64,000 nt of DNA, from the NCBI GenBank assembly GCA_006176705.1, contig QRFJ01000378.1, positions 248,001-312,000 on the forward strand, written 5' to 3'. Under the pieces are notes generated by a model. That model saw only the letters and a program-made list of their open reading frames with translations. It made no database searches and was not told the origin of the DNA. Each line of letters opens with the position of its first letter. Positions within the stretch are counted from its first letter, which is position 1. The stretch is from Cocos nucifera (Eukaryota; Streptophyta; Magnoliopsida; Arecales; Arecaceae). The position numbers and the translations under genes are program-made. Below are positions 22,450 to 33,266 of this stretch, piece after piece.

Positions 22450-22673
22450 CTGAATGAGATTCAATTAGGTTCAAGGAAATCGTGCTAGCACTCGATTGAA
22501 CCTAACGTTCTTCTTTTGCTATCATAAATAAGTTGTCCTGACTGAGCCAAAGGAGTTTGTGCTCAATCAGAGGCCTTCATATGGTCTGACTGGAGGTTGT
22601 CCAAGTCAGAAAAGGTTGTCTTATTTTGTAAGACATTACCTACCATTTTTGGTCACCTGCCATTTCTTGTTCT

Positions 22674-22740
22674 TTGACTTTGGTCAAAAGTCTACCTTTG
22701 ACTGGTCAAATGTTGACCATTGATACTTTGACTTTTGACC
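22674..22740 (+). promoter_or_regulatory. W-box cluster, A2 3' LTR
   Basis: Seven TTGAC[C/T] cores on the two strands in 67 bp, about 307 bp upstream of TATA. Confidence 0.6.
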
Positions 22741-23046
22741 ACATGTCATGCACCTATTGGAGAGCTGGTGGGGGCCTGTCCCCCTGCTAGAACCTGGCAA
22801 GGAGGAGGGCGCACGCCACCCTTGGCGTGTGCCCAAGTTGGAGGCGCCTAGGAGTCCTTGTTGGACAGGGACTCCATCTCCTTTTTGGATTCCAATTAGA
22901 GTTCTCCTAAGAACCAACTTTGACTGGTCTTAGGCACCCTCTAAGGAGGAATCCAGGGGACTCTATTCCCACCAATCAGATTTAGATCTGATTTCACAAA
23001 GGGTTGTGATTGGTTGGGAAGAAGAGGAGTTGGATCACAAGAGGTC

Positions 23047-23054
23047 TATAAATA
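23047..23054 (+). promoter_or_regulatory. TATA box, A2 3' LTR
   Basis: TATAAATA within TCTATAAATAAGACCCT. Confidence 0.65.
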
Positions 23055-23582
23055 AGACCCTGCGCCCAACCCTAATCAAGTGAAGTGAATCTATTGAAAG
23101 GAATTTCCCTGCCCCAAGGCTGCCTCTCCCTCTTCCTCCATGCCAACCACTCTTCTCCTCTCTCCTCTCCACGTCCAAAAGGAGTTTTGGATTTTGGTTG
23201 GTGGTTCAGATCAAAGAAAGGCGACAGAAAGCTAGAAGGCTGCGCTACTGCAAAGGACGACTGCTGATCTTCAAAAGAGTTTTGAAGATCCTCCAGATCA
23301 GATCCAGATCTAATTTTTGGAGACGTGATAGAGAAGAAGAGGATCTCTAGATCCAGCCCGAGTGGATACCGGTAGAGGCCAGGCACTTGCGTGGCTAGAT
23401 CCAGAACCTTCCGCTGCATACAGGATCATCAACGGGTAATAGGATTACCCTAATCAGGTAAATTAAATTTGATTTAATTTATCTTATTTTATTTTATTTA
23501 TTAAAATAATAAGAATCAGATCTGAAACATATCAAGATCTGATTAGATCAAAGAGAAAATTTTTGAAATATATCTCTTGATC

Positions 23583-23607
23583 NNNNNNNNNNNNNNNNNN
23601 NNNNNNN
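23583..23607. other. Assembly gap (25 N)
   Basis: 25 N inside the A2 3' LTR between CTCTTGATC and ATCTGATCAG. By alignment with other A LTRs little or nothing is missing. Confidence 0.97.
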
Positions 23608-23660
23608 ATCTGATCAGATCTGGACGAACCTGGACCGGGAAAATCCAGGATTTTCCTTCA

Positions 23661-26600
23661 GGGCACAATATCTAACAATCCCACTTATCCTAATCAATTG
23701 GCTACATGTCTAAGTCCATCTTCTAAGTGGGCTTCGATCTTCTTACTGACCCAACGGCTTTGTAAGTGGGTCTCCATATTATCTGTGGAGTTGACTCTCT
23801 TGACCTCGACATAACCCTTCTCGAGGTAATCGGGATGAGGTGTATCGCCGCTCAAGTGCTTAGATTTTGGTGAGACCTCGGCTCCTTAGCAAGGGCTATG
23901 TGCCATTATTGTCGTAGTATAGAGGAATGGCATCTGATGGCATTACTCCGATTTCTGCAATAAACTTTTGTACCAAATGCTTCCTTCCAGCCTCTAATGC
24001 AGCGATATATTCTGCTTCCATGGTGAAATCTGCTATCACCATTTACTTGAACTCTTTCAACTGAAGCACCACCATTGCACACAAACAGACTCCCAAATGT
24101 CACTTTCGATCATCTATATCGACATGAAATCAGTCTGTGTATCCCTGACTTGGAGTTCTCCATTACCAAAGACAACATCATATCCTTAGTTCTTCTCTAA
24201 GTACTTAAGAATAATTTCACAGAAAGTTCATTGTTTTCACCTGATTTGACTGATATCTGCTTTGACACTCACAGCATGGGCTATATCAGGTCTGTACATA
24301 GCATGGCATACATGAGGCTCCCTATTGCAGAAGCATAAGGGAACTTGCTCATGCTTCTATTTCCTTCAGGTGTGCTGGGGACATCTTCTTGGAAAGATGA
24401 ATACCATGTCTGAAGATATAATCCCCTCTTAGAGTTTCCATACTAAACCTTTTAGTACTTCTCTATGTACATCTTTTGAAAGTCTAGCATCCTATTCGGT
24501 CTATCCCTATAGACTTAATTCCTAGAATAAAGGATGCTTCCCTAGCTCTTCATGGAGAATTCCTTGGACAACCAATTTAGACTGTTGTTATCATGGGAAT
24601 ATCATTCCAATAAGGAGGGATTCATCCACTACAATATGAGGAAGACAAAGCCTCACTGACTTTTGAAAGACACACGTTCCTCTTCATTTTTTGATGAAAC
24701 CAAAATTTTTGTCACATCATTGAAGAGTTTCCAGCCTCGAGATGCTTGCTTAAGTCCATATATGGACTTTCAGCTTGCAAACCTTGTGATTAGTATCACT
24801 GATGTGAAAACTTAGCGGCTTCATATAGATATCTTCCTCAAGATATCCATTCAAGAACACTTTTCACGTCATTTGCCATTATTCATATCGAAATAGGCTG
24901 CAATGGCAAGCAATGTGCGGATGGATTTAGCATAGCCACTGGGGAAAAGGTATCCTGATAGTCAATGCCTTCGGTTGACTATAACCTTTTCTACTAGTCT
25001 AGCCTTGATGTCTCCAATTCCCATCTCACCAATCTTTCTTCTTAAGATCCAATTACACCCAATAGGTACTTATACCTTCTTGTGGATCTACCAAGGTTCA
25101 GAACTTGGTTTGAGTGCATGAGTCAATTTCTGACTGCATTTCTTCTAGCCATTTCTAGAGTCGATATCTGATTTAGCCTCATTTATAGTTTGGGATCATC
25201 ACATGAGCACCATTACCTATGAGGAACATTTTCTCTACTTCCTCTGAAATAATACTAAGTATCTTCAGGGGAAGGAAAACTCTTTCCATCTATATGAGGT
25301 GGAGGATGGTAGTGTTCTTATTGGCTCAATGATTTAGTTCCAATTAGTCCTTAGCTCGTTTACTTGTGAGACTTTCTCATCAAGCTTATCTACTTTTCCA
25401 ATGCCCTATCTTGAATTAAACTATTTTTCAAGAAAGATGGCATGTTGACTCACAATCACAATTATGGTCTCCTGTAATTAGAAATAGTATCCTAATGACT
25501 CTTTAGGATATCCTATGAATCGAGCTCTAAAGGACCTAAACTCTAACTTGTCCGCTTGTTGTCTTTTCACTGAAGCCGAAACAACCAAATTTGAGATGAC
25601 TCAGATCTGGTTTTTTACCATGCCCTATCTCATACGTGTGGGTAGGAAGGTCTTAGAGGAACCCTATTCAGTAGAATAAATTGAAGTTAACAATGATTCC
25701 CCAAGGAAATCAGGAGGTCTGTGAAGCTCATCAATGGATCGACCATATCAATAGAGTCCGATTTCTCCTTCTGAAACTCCATTGAGTTGAGGTGTTCCTG
25801 GTGGAGTCCATTGAGAGACTATGCCATTTTCTTTAGAAGTCTAAGAATTCTCGGCTAAGGTATTCACCTCCTGATCTGATGAAAACCTTAATGTTTTCTA
25901 GTTTATTTTTCTACTTCATGTCTGAATTCTTTAACTTTTCAAAAAGCTTCAGACTTGATTCTCATAAGATACACATACCCATACCTAGACAGATCATGTA
26001 AAGGTAATGAAGTAGACAAATTGCCTCTAGCCAGCACTCAAATGCCACACACATAGTATGACTTAGGGCAAGAAGATTCTTGGCCCTCCCCATGTCCACA
26101 AAAGGGAGTTTAGCATTTTTGCTTGAAGACAAGATTCACAAGTTGGATATGACTCAAAGTCAATGACTCAATAGCCCATTTTTCTCCAATTTGTTATCCT
26201 ATCTTTGCCTATATGACCTAATCTCGGTGCCATAGATATCTATCGTTTGGACTATCCCTAGGTCATTTGGCATTCACGTTTTGCTCGATAGTTAGAACAA
26301 TGTACATCATATGTAGCTGATAAAGATCATTAATAAGAAACATTTGCAATTTTATTTTTTTCAATAAAGAATTTACAATGGTCCTTAAAGAAGGTATCAC
26401 ATAGCTTCTTGTGCTATAGCATGAACAGAAATCAAATTCTGCTAGCTGCAGGCACATAATAACAGTCTTTTTAAAACTAAAGTCTAAACCAGATGGTAAT
26501 CGAAAGAGGGTATGTTCCACGCTACTGGCAGCAATCTTGCCCCATTACTGCATAGGATCATGTCTCCATTCCTCAGCCTCCTGCTATCCTCAAGACCTGC

Positions 26601-27730
26601 ATGAAGTGCACAGATGCACTAGAACCAGAGTCAAGCACCAAACTGGATGCAGAAGAAACATAAGGTTAGACTCAATAACGAGCATACTCCAAAGGACTTC
26701 CTTTCTTTCTTCAGGGTGGCCAGTAAGTAGGCATGTTCCGCTTCAATGGCGTCAGCTGTGTAAGGAAATACTTTCCTTTGACTCGCTTTTTTCGCTCTGC
26801 CTCTTCTTCTTTGGTCCTTCCACTTTATGCTTTTTCGTAGAGACTCTTTTCTTTCCATAAGACTTTCTTTTGAAAGAAGTCCGTTCCATACAAAGAACTG
26901 AGCCTTTAGAACCTTTCATAGAAAGCTCAGCGTGTAACCAGCATATTCATTAATTCGGCAAGGAATTTTGAAGTTTATGCATGTGGTAATCATGATGAAT
27001 TGCCCATATGCATCAGTCAAGGATTGCAGAATAATATATTCTTAATCCAAGTCCAACTTCACACGAGCTTCTCAAGCTCTTCCAGTCCTTGATCATCATC
27101 AGACAGTGATCTTGACCTGACTGCCCATCACGCATCTTAGCCTTAAAAAGTCCTTCGTGACTTGATATCTTGGCTGCGGACTCTGTTCACCAAACATCTC
27201 CTGCAGGTGAGCCAACAATTGGCGAGCATCCCGATATCTTCATGTTGGCTGGAGCTCATCAACATCGAGCCCACATGTAATATCTGACCTTATTATCTTT
27301 GTCATTATCCATTTTTTCAGAGACGCTCTCTTCATGGATGGACGGGCTGGTAAGGTGGAGGTCCTGGTTCCATACATGGGTTAACTTCTCAAAACCACAA
27401 ATAATTTTGTAGTTTCTGAGCAATCTTTATAATTGGGTCAGGTCAGTCTATGTTGTGTCTCAGGATAGTGCAATGGTTGGTACGCAGACATTTTCTTTGT
27501 AGAGAGTCAAAATTCTAGTTAGATATTATAAATTTTGACTTAACCAAATTTGTTTAGGATTTTATTTTTTAAAAATATACTCCACAATTTTATCGATCCC
27601 TACACTCCTCATAGAAGATGCGAAAATCTCCACGATTAATGATTTCTAGTGGGTGGTGCGGTCCTCACCAACTGACTCATCACTCACCTAACAGTTATTG
27701 TGATGGTACACAATGAGTGAAAACTCATCT
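23661..27730 (-). pseudogene. Low-quality minus-strand copia A sequence (RNase H to leader)
   Basis: Read leftward-coding, this runs from the last 16 bp of an A LTR (23661-23676) through RNase H (about 23830-24050, without the 197-bp deletion), reverse transcriptase, integrase, protease and gag to the end of the leader. It has frequent single-base losses relative to A3 but keeps A3-specific changes, such as the stop before the EPNQ-like region and the TGA near 26258. It also carries the shared TAA (25903-25905) and TAG (25421-25423). No long frame survives. It abuts A2's LTR head-on at 23660 and B's LTR at about 27730-27750, neither a normal insertion edge. Confidence 0.75.
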
Positions 27731-27750
27731 CTCTTTCCTTTTTGTGAGCC

Positions 27751-28247
27751 CACCAAGTTTTAGAAAGAGCCTCCTCTACCTCTCTATGGTGTCTACCAGC
27801 AATTCGGAGCATCCGTGAAGCTCGTAGACAAAGATCAAAGTCATTCGATCGAAACAGCCCCTTAAAGACTCTGATATCGAGCTAGCACTCGTAGGGAGCC
27901 AATTAGGACCAGGAGCCTTGTGTGGACATTCCATGGAGGCCAAACATCTATGTGGCTGCATCGTAACCAATGGGCCTCCTCGACAATGATTAGACCGTGG
28001 CAATCGACTATCCATGCAAGGTATAGTGTTCAGAACACTTAGATGTAGTAAATAGTTCACTGCACTATTTTAATTTTTCGGATCTGATATGTATGCATTT
28101 ATGTCATGTTTAGATCCTTAATATAGAATTTAATTTTTGATATGATCAATAATTAATTAATTAAATTAATTAATTTTTTACTATATTTTAGTTATTTTTG
28201 AAAAATTTTTGAAAGTAACACTGTTAACCCTGCACTGGTTCCTTCAA
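27751..28247 (+). repeat. Family B 5' LTR, last ~500 bp
   Basis: This matches the end of the B 3' LTR (49956-50455) at roughly 85-90% by eye and ends CCTTCA at 28247. The first 2.2 kb of the LTR are missing, replaced by low-quality A sequence. Confidence 0.85.
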
Positions 28248-28249
28248 AT

Positions 28250-28263
28250 GGTATTAGAGCTAG
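28250..28263 (+). other. Primer binding site, initiator tRNA-Met, of B
   Basis: TGGTATTAGAGCTA, two bases after the LTR end, is the usual initiator-Met site with two changes. Confidence 0.82.
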
Positions 28264-29152
28264 GTTCGCTAAACATGATATGCTTGCATATTTTAGATTG
28301 ATAATTTAGATTTAATCTAAATATTAATTTAATATTCTAAATAATTAGATCTAAAAGATTAAAATCAAGATTGCATGGACTGCAGGTTGTCATGCTATAG
28401 GGTTTACCCCTTACAGTGAAAAGGTTGTCCCGGTACGTTGCTAATCTAAATCGTTAATCATAAAATCTTAGATTTGATCTAATATTTTTATGATCTGATT
28501 AAATTAGGCTTTAATCTAATTTATGATCATGAATGTATAATTTGATAAAGTTTGATTCATGATTTAGTGTTATGTAGTGTACATAGTTTTAGATTAAATC
28601 CTACAACTAGTATTGTTTGTGAATTAAGCCGATTCAGTTTTAAAGTGAGTTAAAAATTTAAAAAATATTTTTAAAATGCTGAATCCTAATCCTCAGTCCA
28701 TAAACTTAATTAAGAAATTAAGTATAATGATTTAGTATTTAGAATTATGAATTAAAGATCCTAAGTCATTAATCATAAAACATGGGTTGTTGGGTTAGTT
28801 GAATTAGGTCCATAAATTGGGTTAGATCTAAGATTAGTTAAAGAGTGGACTAAATTAGAGTAATTGATCAAATCTAATTAAATATTAATTTAGATAAGGT
28901 CAAGGACTGTATAGACTCAATTACAATAGTTGTAGTTGGTCAAGTCCATGCCTTTAGCAATGATCAAATGGACTTGATTCATGGCTACGCGGTCGAACCT
29001 AAAATTACTAGGTTGGTCAAATTAAAACTAATGAACTGGATGGTATCTAAGATAAGTTTGATAGCTTGATCGGTGGTTTTTAATTGGGAGCTACTCACCC
29101 TAATTCGGTCTTTGATGAGTTAATGGCATATCCCTTCTACTGATTTTACTTT
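28264..29152 (+). other. B leader, first part
   Basis: Untranslated AT-rich leader that resembles the A leader toward its end (TTTTTAATTGGGAGCTACTC). It stops at 29152 with the target duplication ACTTA (29148-29152) of C1. No open frame of note. Confidence 0.75.
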
Positions 29153-30083
29153 ATTATCATCCACAACATTCCAAGCATCACCTAGCTTTGATACAAAATT
29201 GTAGACCCATGATATTGCTCGAACACCAATTATCCTTGACATCACAAGCACCCTGATACCATATTGTGAAAGCTCCTGATCTTTAGCACGGACCTGAAGA
29301 AACCTATGACGTTCTCTATGGGCAGCACACTACCGATCATCCACCTGGATCTATGATGGGACACCTTCCTCCTTAGGCTTGAGGGAGATGACCCCCCTTC
29401 TCTAGGGCTTCTTCAAGAATCCTAGGATGGCAACTCTAAAGAGAAGAGAAGAAGAGAGTTGAGGGAGAAAAGGTTTGTATTGATTCCAACCTTTTAAAAT
29501 CCTAATACAACCTATATATTTATACATAGCCATTAGGTCCGACCAAAAAACTCTCCGGCTAACCCAATACATGAAAGCACTCATCGAGTCTACGTACACC
29601 TATGTCTCCCATGCTCTTATCCTCTAGATCTAGACCTAATCCATACATAAATTAGCCTCCTTAAGACCTCTCAAACCAGGCCTTAAGACCCCTAGGATCA
29701 ACCCAAACCTTAGCCCAAAATAGACCCTCCCATAACTCTGCCCGCACATTGAGCCAACTCAGTCTCAGCAATGAGCCGGCTAAGCTCCACTGGGTTGGCT
29801 CATTCTAAAATTGAGCTGGCCCAATTTTGTGCCATGTCAGCAGTTCCAAATGCACAGCTCTCTATTTTGCCTGTACTTTGAGACTTAGCTGATCCAGTTT
29901 TGGACTGAGCCGGCTAACCTATAGAAAATTCTTTTTCTGCAGTCTTGATTCCTCGGCTTTGGTTTCTTGCTTCACCTTGTATCCTAAGTCTCCGAAGCAC
30001 CAACCAAATCCTAAAATCTTTGGAGCCAACATCTTGACTCCTCTCATGGCCTCCCAAGGCTTGGGAGCACCATAAATCCTCAC
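29153..30083 (-). repeat. C1 3' LTR
   Basis: About 931 bp. The extreme ends are not canonical TG/CA (element strand about TGTGAGG to GATGATAA). It contains two internal primer-site-like motifs (29184-29195 and 29251-29261) and, around 29751-29920, repeated AGCCGGCT / GGCTCAGT motifs. Confidence 0.82.
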
Positions 30084-30097
30084 AATCTCCACCTTGG
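30084..30097 (-). other. C1 polypurine tract
   Basis: CCAAGGTGGAGATT on the element strand, directly before the 3' LTR. C2 has the same tract at 52420-52431. Confidence 0.7.
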
Positions 30098-31680
30098 TGC
30101 TCCTAAGCCTTGGCAAACCCCTCAACAATGACCTCCTACACGTTTCCACTATCCTTGCACACTCGACAGCACCTATGCAAACATCATCTCCATCAATCCT
30201 CTTTAGCTAATGTGCACCTTTGAGGCCTTTGGGATGACCGCCTCCACCGCTGAAGATTTGTGCTTGCTTCTTGGCACCATTCTAAAATGGTAGGATCCCT
30301 TCTATTTAGCAGCTACATCACTTTTTTTGAACTTTCCTGAAGAACCTATAGCATTTTTGCACCAACACATACTGTACCACCTGACACGATCTCCTCAGAG
30401 CTATGCCTATCCACCTGCACATGCCGCTCCACTTGGAACTGTGCATCACCGGCACTCTGAACTCATGCCAAATTTTCTCTTCACTTGTGAAGCCACCACT
30501 GTGGAGCTCCACCTATATCCAAAGTCCATCTGATGCTATAGAAGTCGACTCTATCATTAAGTCCCTCGAGGCCAACCACTCAATGCTGTATTGCTGAGCC
30601 TACCGCTACACCTCAAACACCATCGCTACCCCTTCGAACCCTCCATACTCTGCGGCCCTCTTCGAAGCCATCTCAGATACCTCTATAATTCGTGAGCACC
30701 TCCAAAACCCAAGAGCTCATCCAACTCTTCTAAATCTAGTGACTGAACCTTAGAAAATTCCATCCTAGTCCTTCTCTTCTGCTCCTACACTAGCCATTGC
30801 TTCAGTTGTGCCTGGAGAACCATCCTCCACCTGAACCATGACTCTCCCTGGTGCCCCTATAGAAAAAATCTAATCCATGATACTTTCGACTGCCTGAGAC
30901 CTTCTGGTGCTCCTTGTGACCTCCTAGCTCTCCCTGAGACCTACTCCCAATCTCCCTGAGATACCACTGAAATATTCTGCTGAGATACACTCCTCGACTA
31001 CTGCACCGCCAAGCCTCTCTCAATCTCGTACCTCCAGAGAAGCGCTCCTGCAGCACTCCAACATTCCCTGACTCATTTCTATGCCGCTCTACACCCACCT
31101 AGTCCTAACCTGCTAGACCTCCATGGATCATCCATCTCCATCACTCCCAAGGCTCTGCAAATTCATGCTCTGATCGAACCACTGAATACATCTCAGACTA
31201 TTTTTCCACCTTCCAGACATCGAAGGGCATATAGTCATTTCTTTAGCCTTCCTTCAACCATTACCTCTTGGGAAACCTCTCTTCAACAATCTTACACTAT
31301 CCATCTTCCTAGAGAACCCTGATGCTCTCTGCTGAGATACCTCCCTCGGCTGCTACATCACCAAGCCTCTCTCAACCCTGCATCTCTAGGAAAATGCTAC
31401 TATAGCACTCCAGCGCTCCTTGTCTGTCACATAACCATCATACACCCCGACCTTTCCACCAAGATCGATCAGCAAATCATGCACCAAATCCTTCCACCTT
31501 GAAAAAATCCCTTTTCGTTAATCCTCTCAACCTCCACCTTCAACCTGCTGCTCTCGATTGGCCAAACCATAGCAATAACAAGGATAGATTTGAGACATAC
31601 CATGAAATCCTTGTGCATATTTTTGATTTCATCTTGTATGACTTCTCCTTCCCTTGCATGCACCATCAAGCTCTAAAACT
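30098..31680 (-). other. C1 internal region, non-coding
   Basis: About 1.6 kb. I see no retroviral domain and no convincing frame; open stretches of up to about 100 codons lack motifs. It contains a degenerate direct repeat of about 110 bp (about 30960-31075 and 31316-31430) that C2 also has. A short segment near the primer site resembles a gag-less leader. Confidence 0.7.
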
Positions 31681-31694
31681 TGGCTCTGATACCA
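31681..31694 (-). other. C1 primer binding site, initiator tRNA-Met
   Basis: The element strand reads TGGTATCAGAGCCA, two bases from the LTR end at 31697. Confidence 0.88.
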
Positions 31695-31696
31695 TA

Positions 31697-32648
31697 TTAT
31701 CATCTACAACATTCCAGGCATCACCTAGCTCTGATACCAAATTGTACACCCATGATATCGCTCGAACGCCAATCATCCTTGACATCACAAGCACCATGAT
31801 ATCGTGTTGCAAAAGCTCCTGATATTAGCATGGACCTGAAGGAACCTATGATGTTCTCTATAAGCAGCACACCACCAATCCTCCACCTGGATCGCCTCCC
31901 TTTTTGGGCTAGAGGGAGATGCCTCCCTTCTCTAGGGCTTCTTCAAGAACCCTAGGACGGCAACTCTAGAGAGAAGAGAAGAAGAGAGTTGAGGAAGAAA
32001 AGGTCTGTATTGATTCCAACCTTTTAAAACCCTAATACAATCTATGTATTTATATATAGCCATTAGGCCTAGCCAAAAAATTCTTTGGCTAATCCAATAT
32101 ATGAAAGCACTCACCGAGCCCATGTACACCCATGTCTCCCATGCTCATATCCTCTGGATCTAGATCCGATCAATAAATAAATTAGCCTCCTTAAGACCTC
32201 TCAAACTAGAACTTAAGACCCTTAAGATCAACCCAGACCCTAGTCCAAAATAGATCCCCATGTTACTCTACCCGTGCACTAAGCTAGCTCAGTCTTAGCA
32301 CTGAGTCGGCTAAGTTTCACTGGGTCGGCTCAGTTTCAGTGCTAAGTTCCACTAGGTCGGCTCAGTCTGAAACTGAGCCGACCCAGTTCTGTGCTGTGCC
32401 AGTAGTCCCGAATACACAGCTTTCTATTTTGCCTATTCTCTGAGACTTAGCCAACCCAATTTTGGACTGAGCTGACTAACTTATAAAAAATTCTTTTTCT
32501 ATAGTCTTGATTCTCCGACTTTGGTTCCTTGCTTCACCTTGTGTCCCAGGTCTCCAAAGCACCAACCAAACCGTTGGAATCTTCAGAGCCAACATCTTGA
32601 CTTTTCCCATGGCCTCCCAAGGCTTGGGAGCACCATAAATCCTCATAC
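31697..32648 (-). repeat. C1 5' LTR
   Basis: About 952 bp, aligning with 29153-30083. It holds a primer-site-like motif at 31728-31740 inside the LTR and a perfect 12-bp inverted repeat at 32355-32383 (GGTCGGCTCAGT and its complement, 5-base loop). Confidence 0.82.
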
Positions 32649-32653
32649 ACTTA

Positions 32654-33266
32654 CCTAGCCATCTTGGTGAGTTAGGTGTTGATTGGATCACTTGATGATT
32701 TGAGCTCACCCATGTCAATTAGATAAATCAGTCTGACTGATTTAGGTGCTCCTAATGCTAGCTTAGATTAGATCCTTTTTTATCTGACTTGGTTAAGTCA
32801 ATGGAAGGATCGAAATTGGCTTGCTTTTCTTAAATAAGTTAACTAAATCCTTTAAAATTTTTAGGTTCTTAAAAATGAAATAGTTATATAAATAACTAAG
32901 TCATAGCCTTTCATTAAGTTGAGTGATAATGGGTTCATTAATTTGATAATCACTAGAGGCCCAAAGACCTGGTGCTTATTGATTAATGAAATTATCATTT
33001 ATAAAATGATGATTTGGTTACATCTTTTCGATGGTGGTTAGGTTGGCCGACCAAAGTCCGGTCTGATCATTTATTGGTCAGATAAGATCAAATATAGTCA
33101 TGTTAATGGTTGGACCTAACTGAACCTTTTCAGTAGAGGCTAAAGCCTACTAATTATGTCTCTAGAGCAAAATTAATATTACTAAAAATTATTTAGAAAA
33201 ATAATTAATTTTGAATTTACCAATAGGTACACATGGGTTGACCAACCAAAGTTGGGCTCGTGTGTA
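32654..33266 (+). other. B leader, second part
   Basis: This continues the B leader after C1; the join of 29152 to 32654 restores similarity to the A leader (CTTACCT.GCCAT). No open frame. It ends at 33266 with GTGTA, one copy of A3's target duplication. Confidence 0.75.

Larger units (their letters stand above)
13100..23660 (+). mobile_element. Copia element A2
   Basis: A plus-strand family A element: 5' LTR (clean only from about 15020 to 16126), primer site, 1.85-kb leader, gag, integrase, reverse transcriptase, RNase H remnant, polypurine tract, and 3' LTR (21350-23660). It is defective. It lacks protease (about 390 bp lost near 18797), most of RNase H (197 bp lost at 21172-21175) and has several frameshifts and stops. 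The left boundary cannot be placed because of the poor sequence, so no target duplication can be tested. Confidence 0.85.
21350..23660 (+). repeat. A2 3' LTR
   Basis: 2311 bp, TGTTAGATATATG to CCTTCA, interrupted by a 25-N gap near its end. It carries a W-box cluster (22674-22740), a 13-bp-arm hairpin (22421-22449), AAATGGCAGGT-like direct repeats just upstream of the W-boxes and TATAAATA at 23047-23054. At 23661 the sequence turns directly into minus-strand A sequence. Confidence 0.92.
29153..32648 (-). mobile_element. Non-autonomous LTR element C1, inserted in B
   Basis: A complete element: right LTR 31697-32648 (5'), primer site 31681-31694, internal region 30098-31680, polypurine tract 30084-30097, left LTR 29153-30083 (3'). 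Perfect ACTTA duplications flank it (29148-29152 and 32649-32653), and B's leader resumes on the other side. No gag, protease, integrase or reverse transcriptase motif is visible, so it would depend on another element's proteins. Confidence 0.88.

Noticed and set aside
22684..22933. Frames around the W-box and TATA part of the A LTRs (also 33947-34228, 42030-42265, 57781-58139)
   Set aside because: Present on both strands and in conflicting frames among copies; this is promoter sequence.
30327..31098. Small frames in the C1 internal region as a gag or accessory gene
   Set aside because: They occur on both strands, lack domains, and have no counterpart frame in C2.
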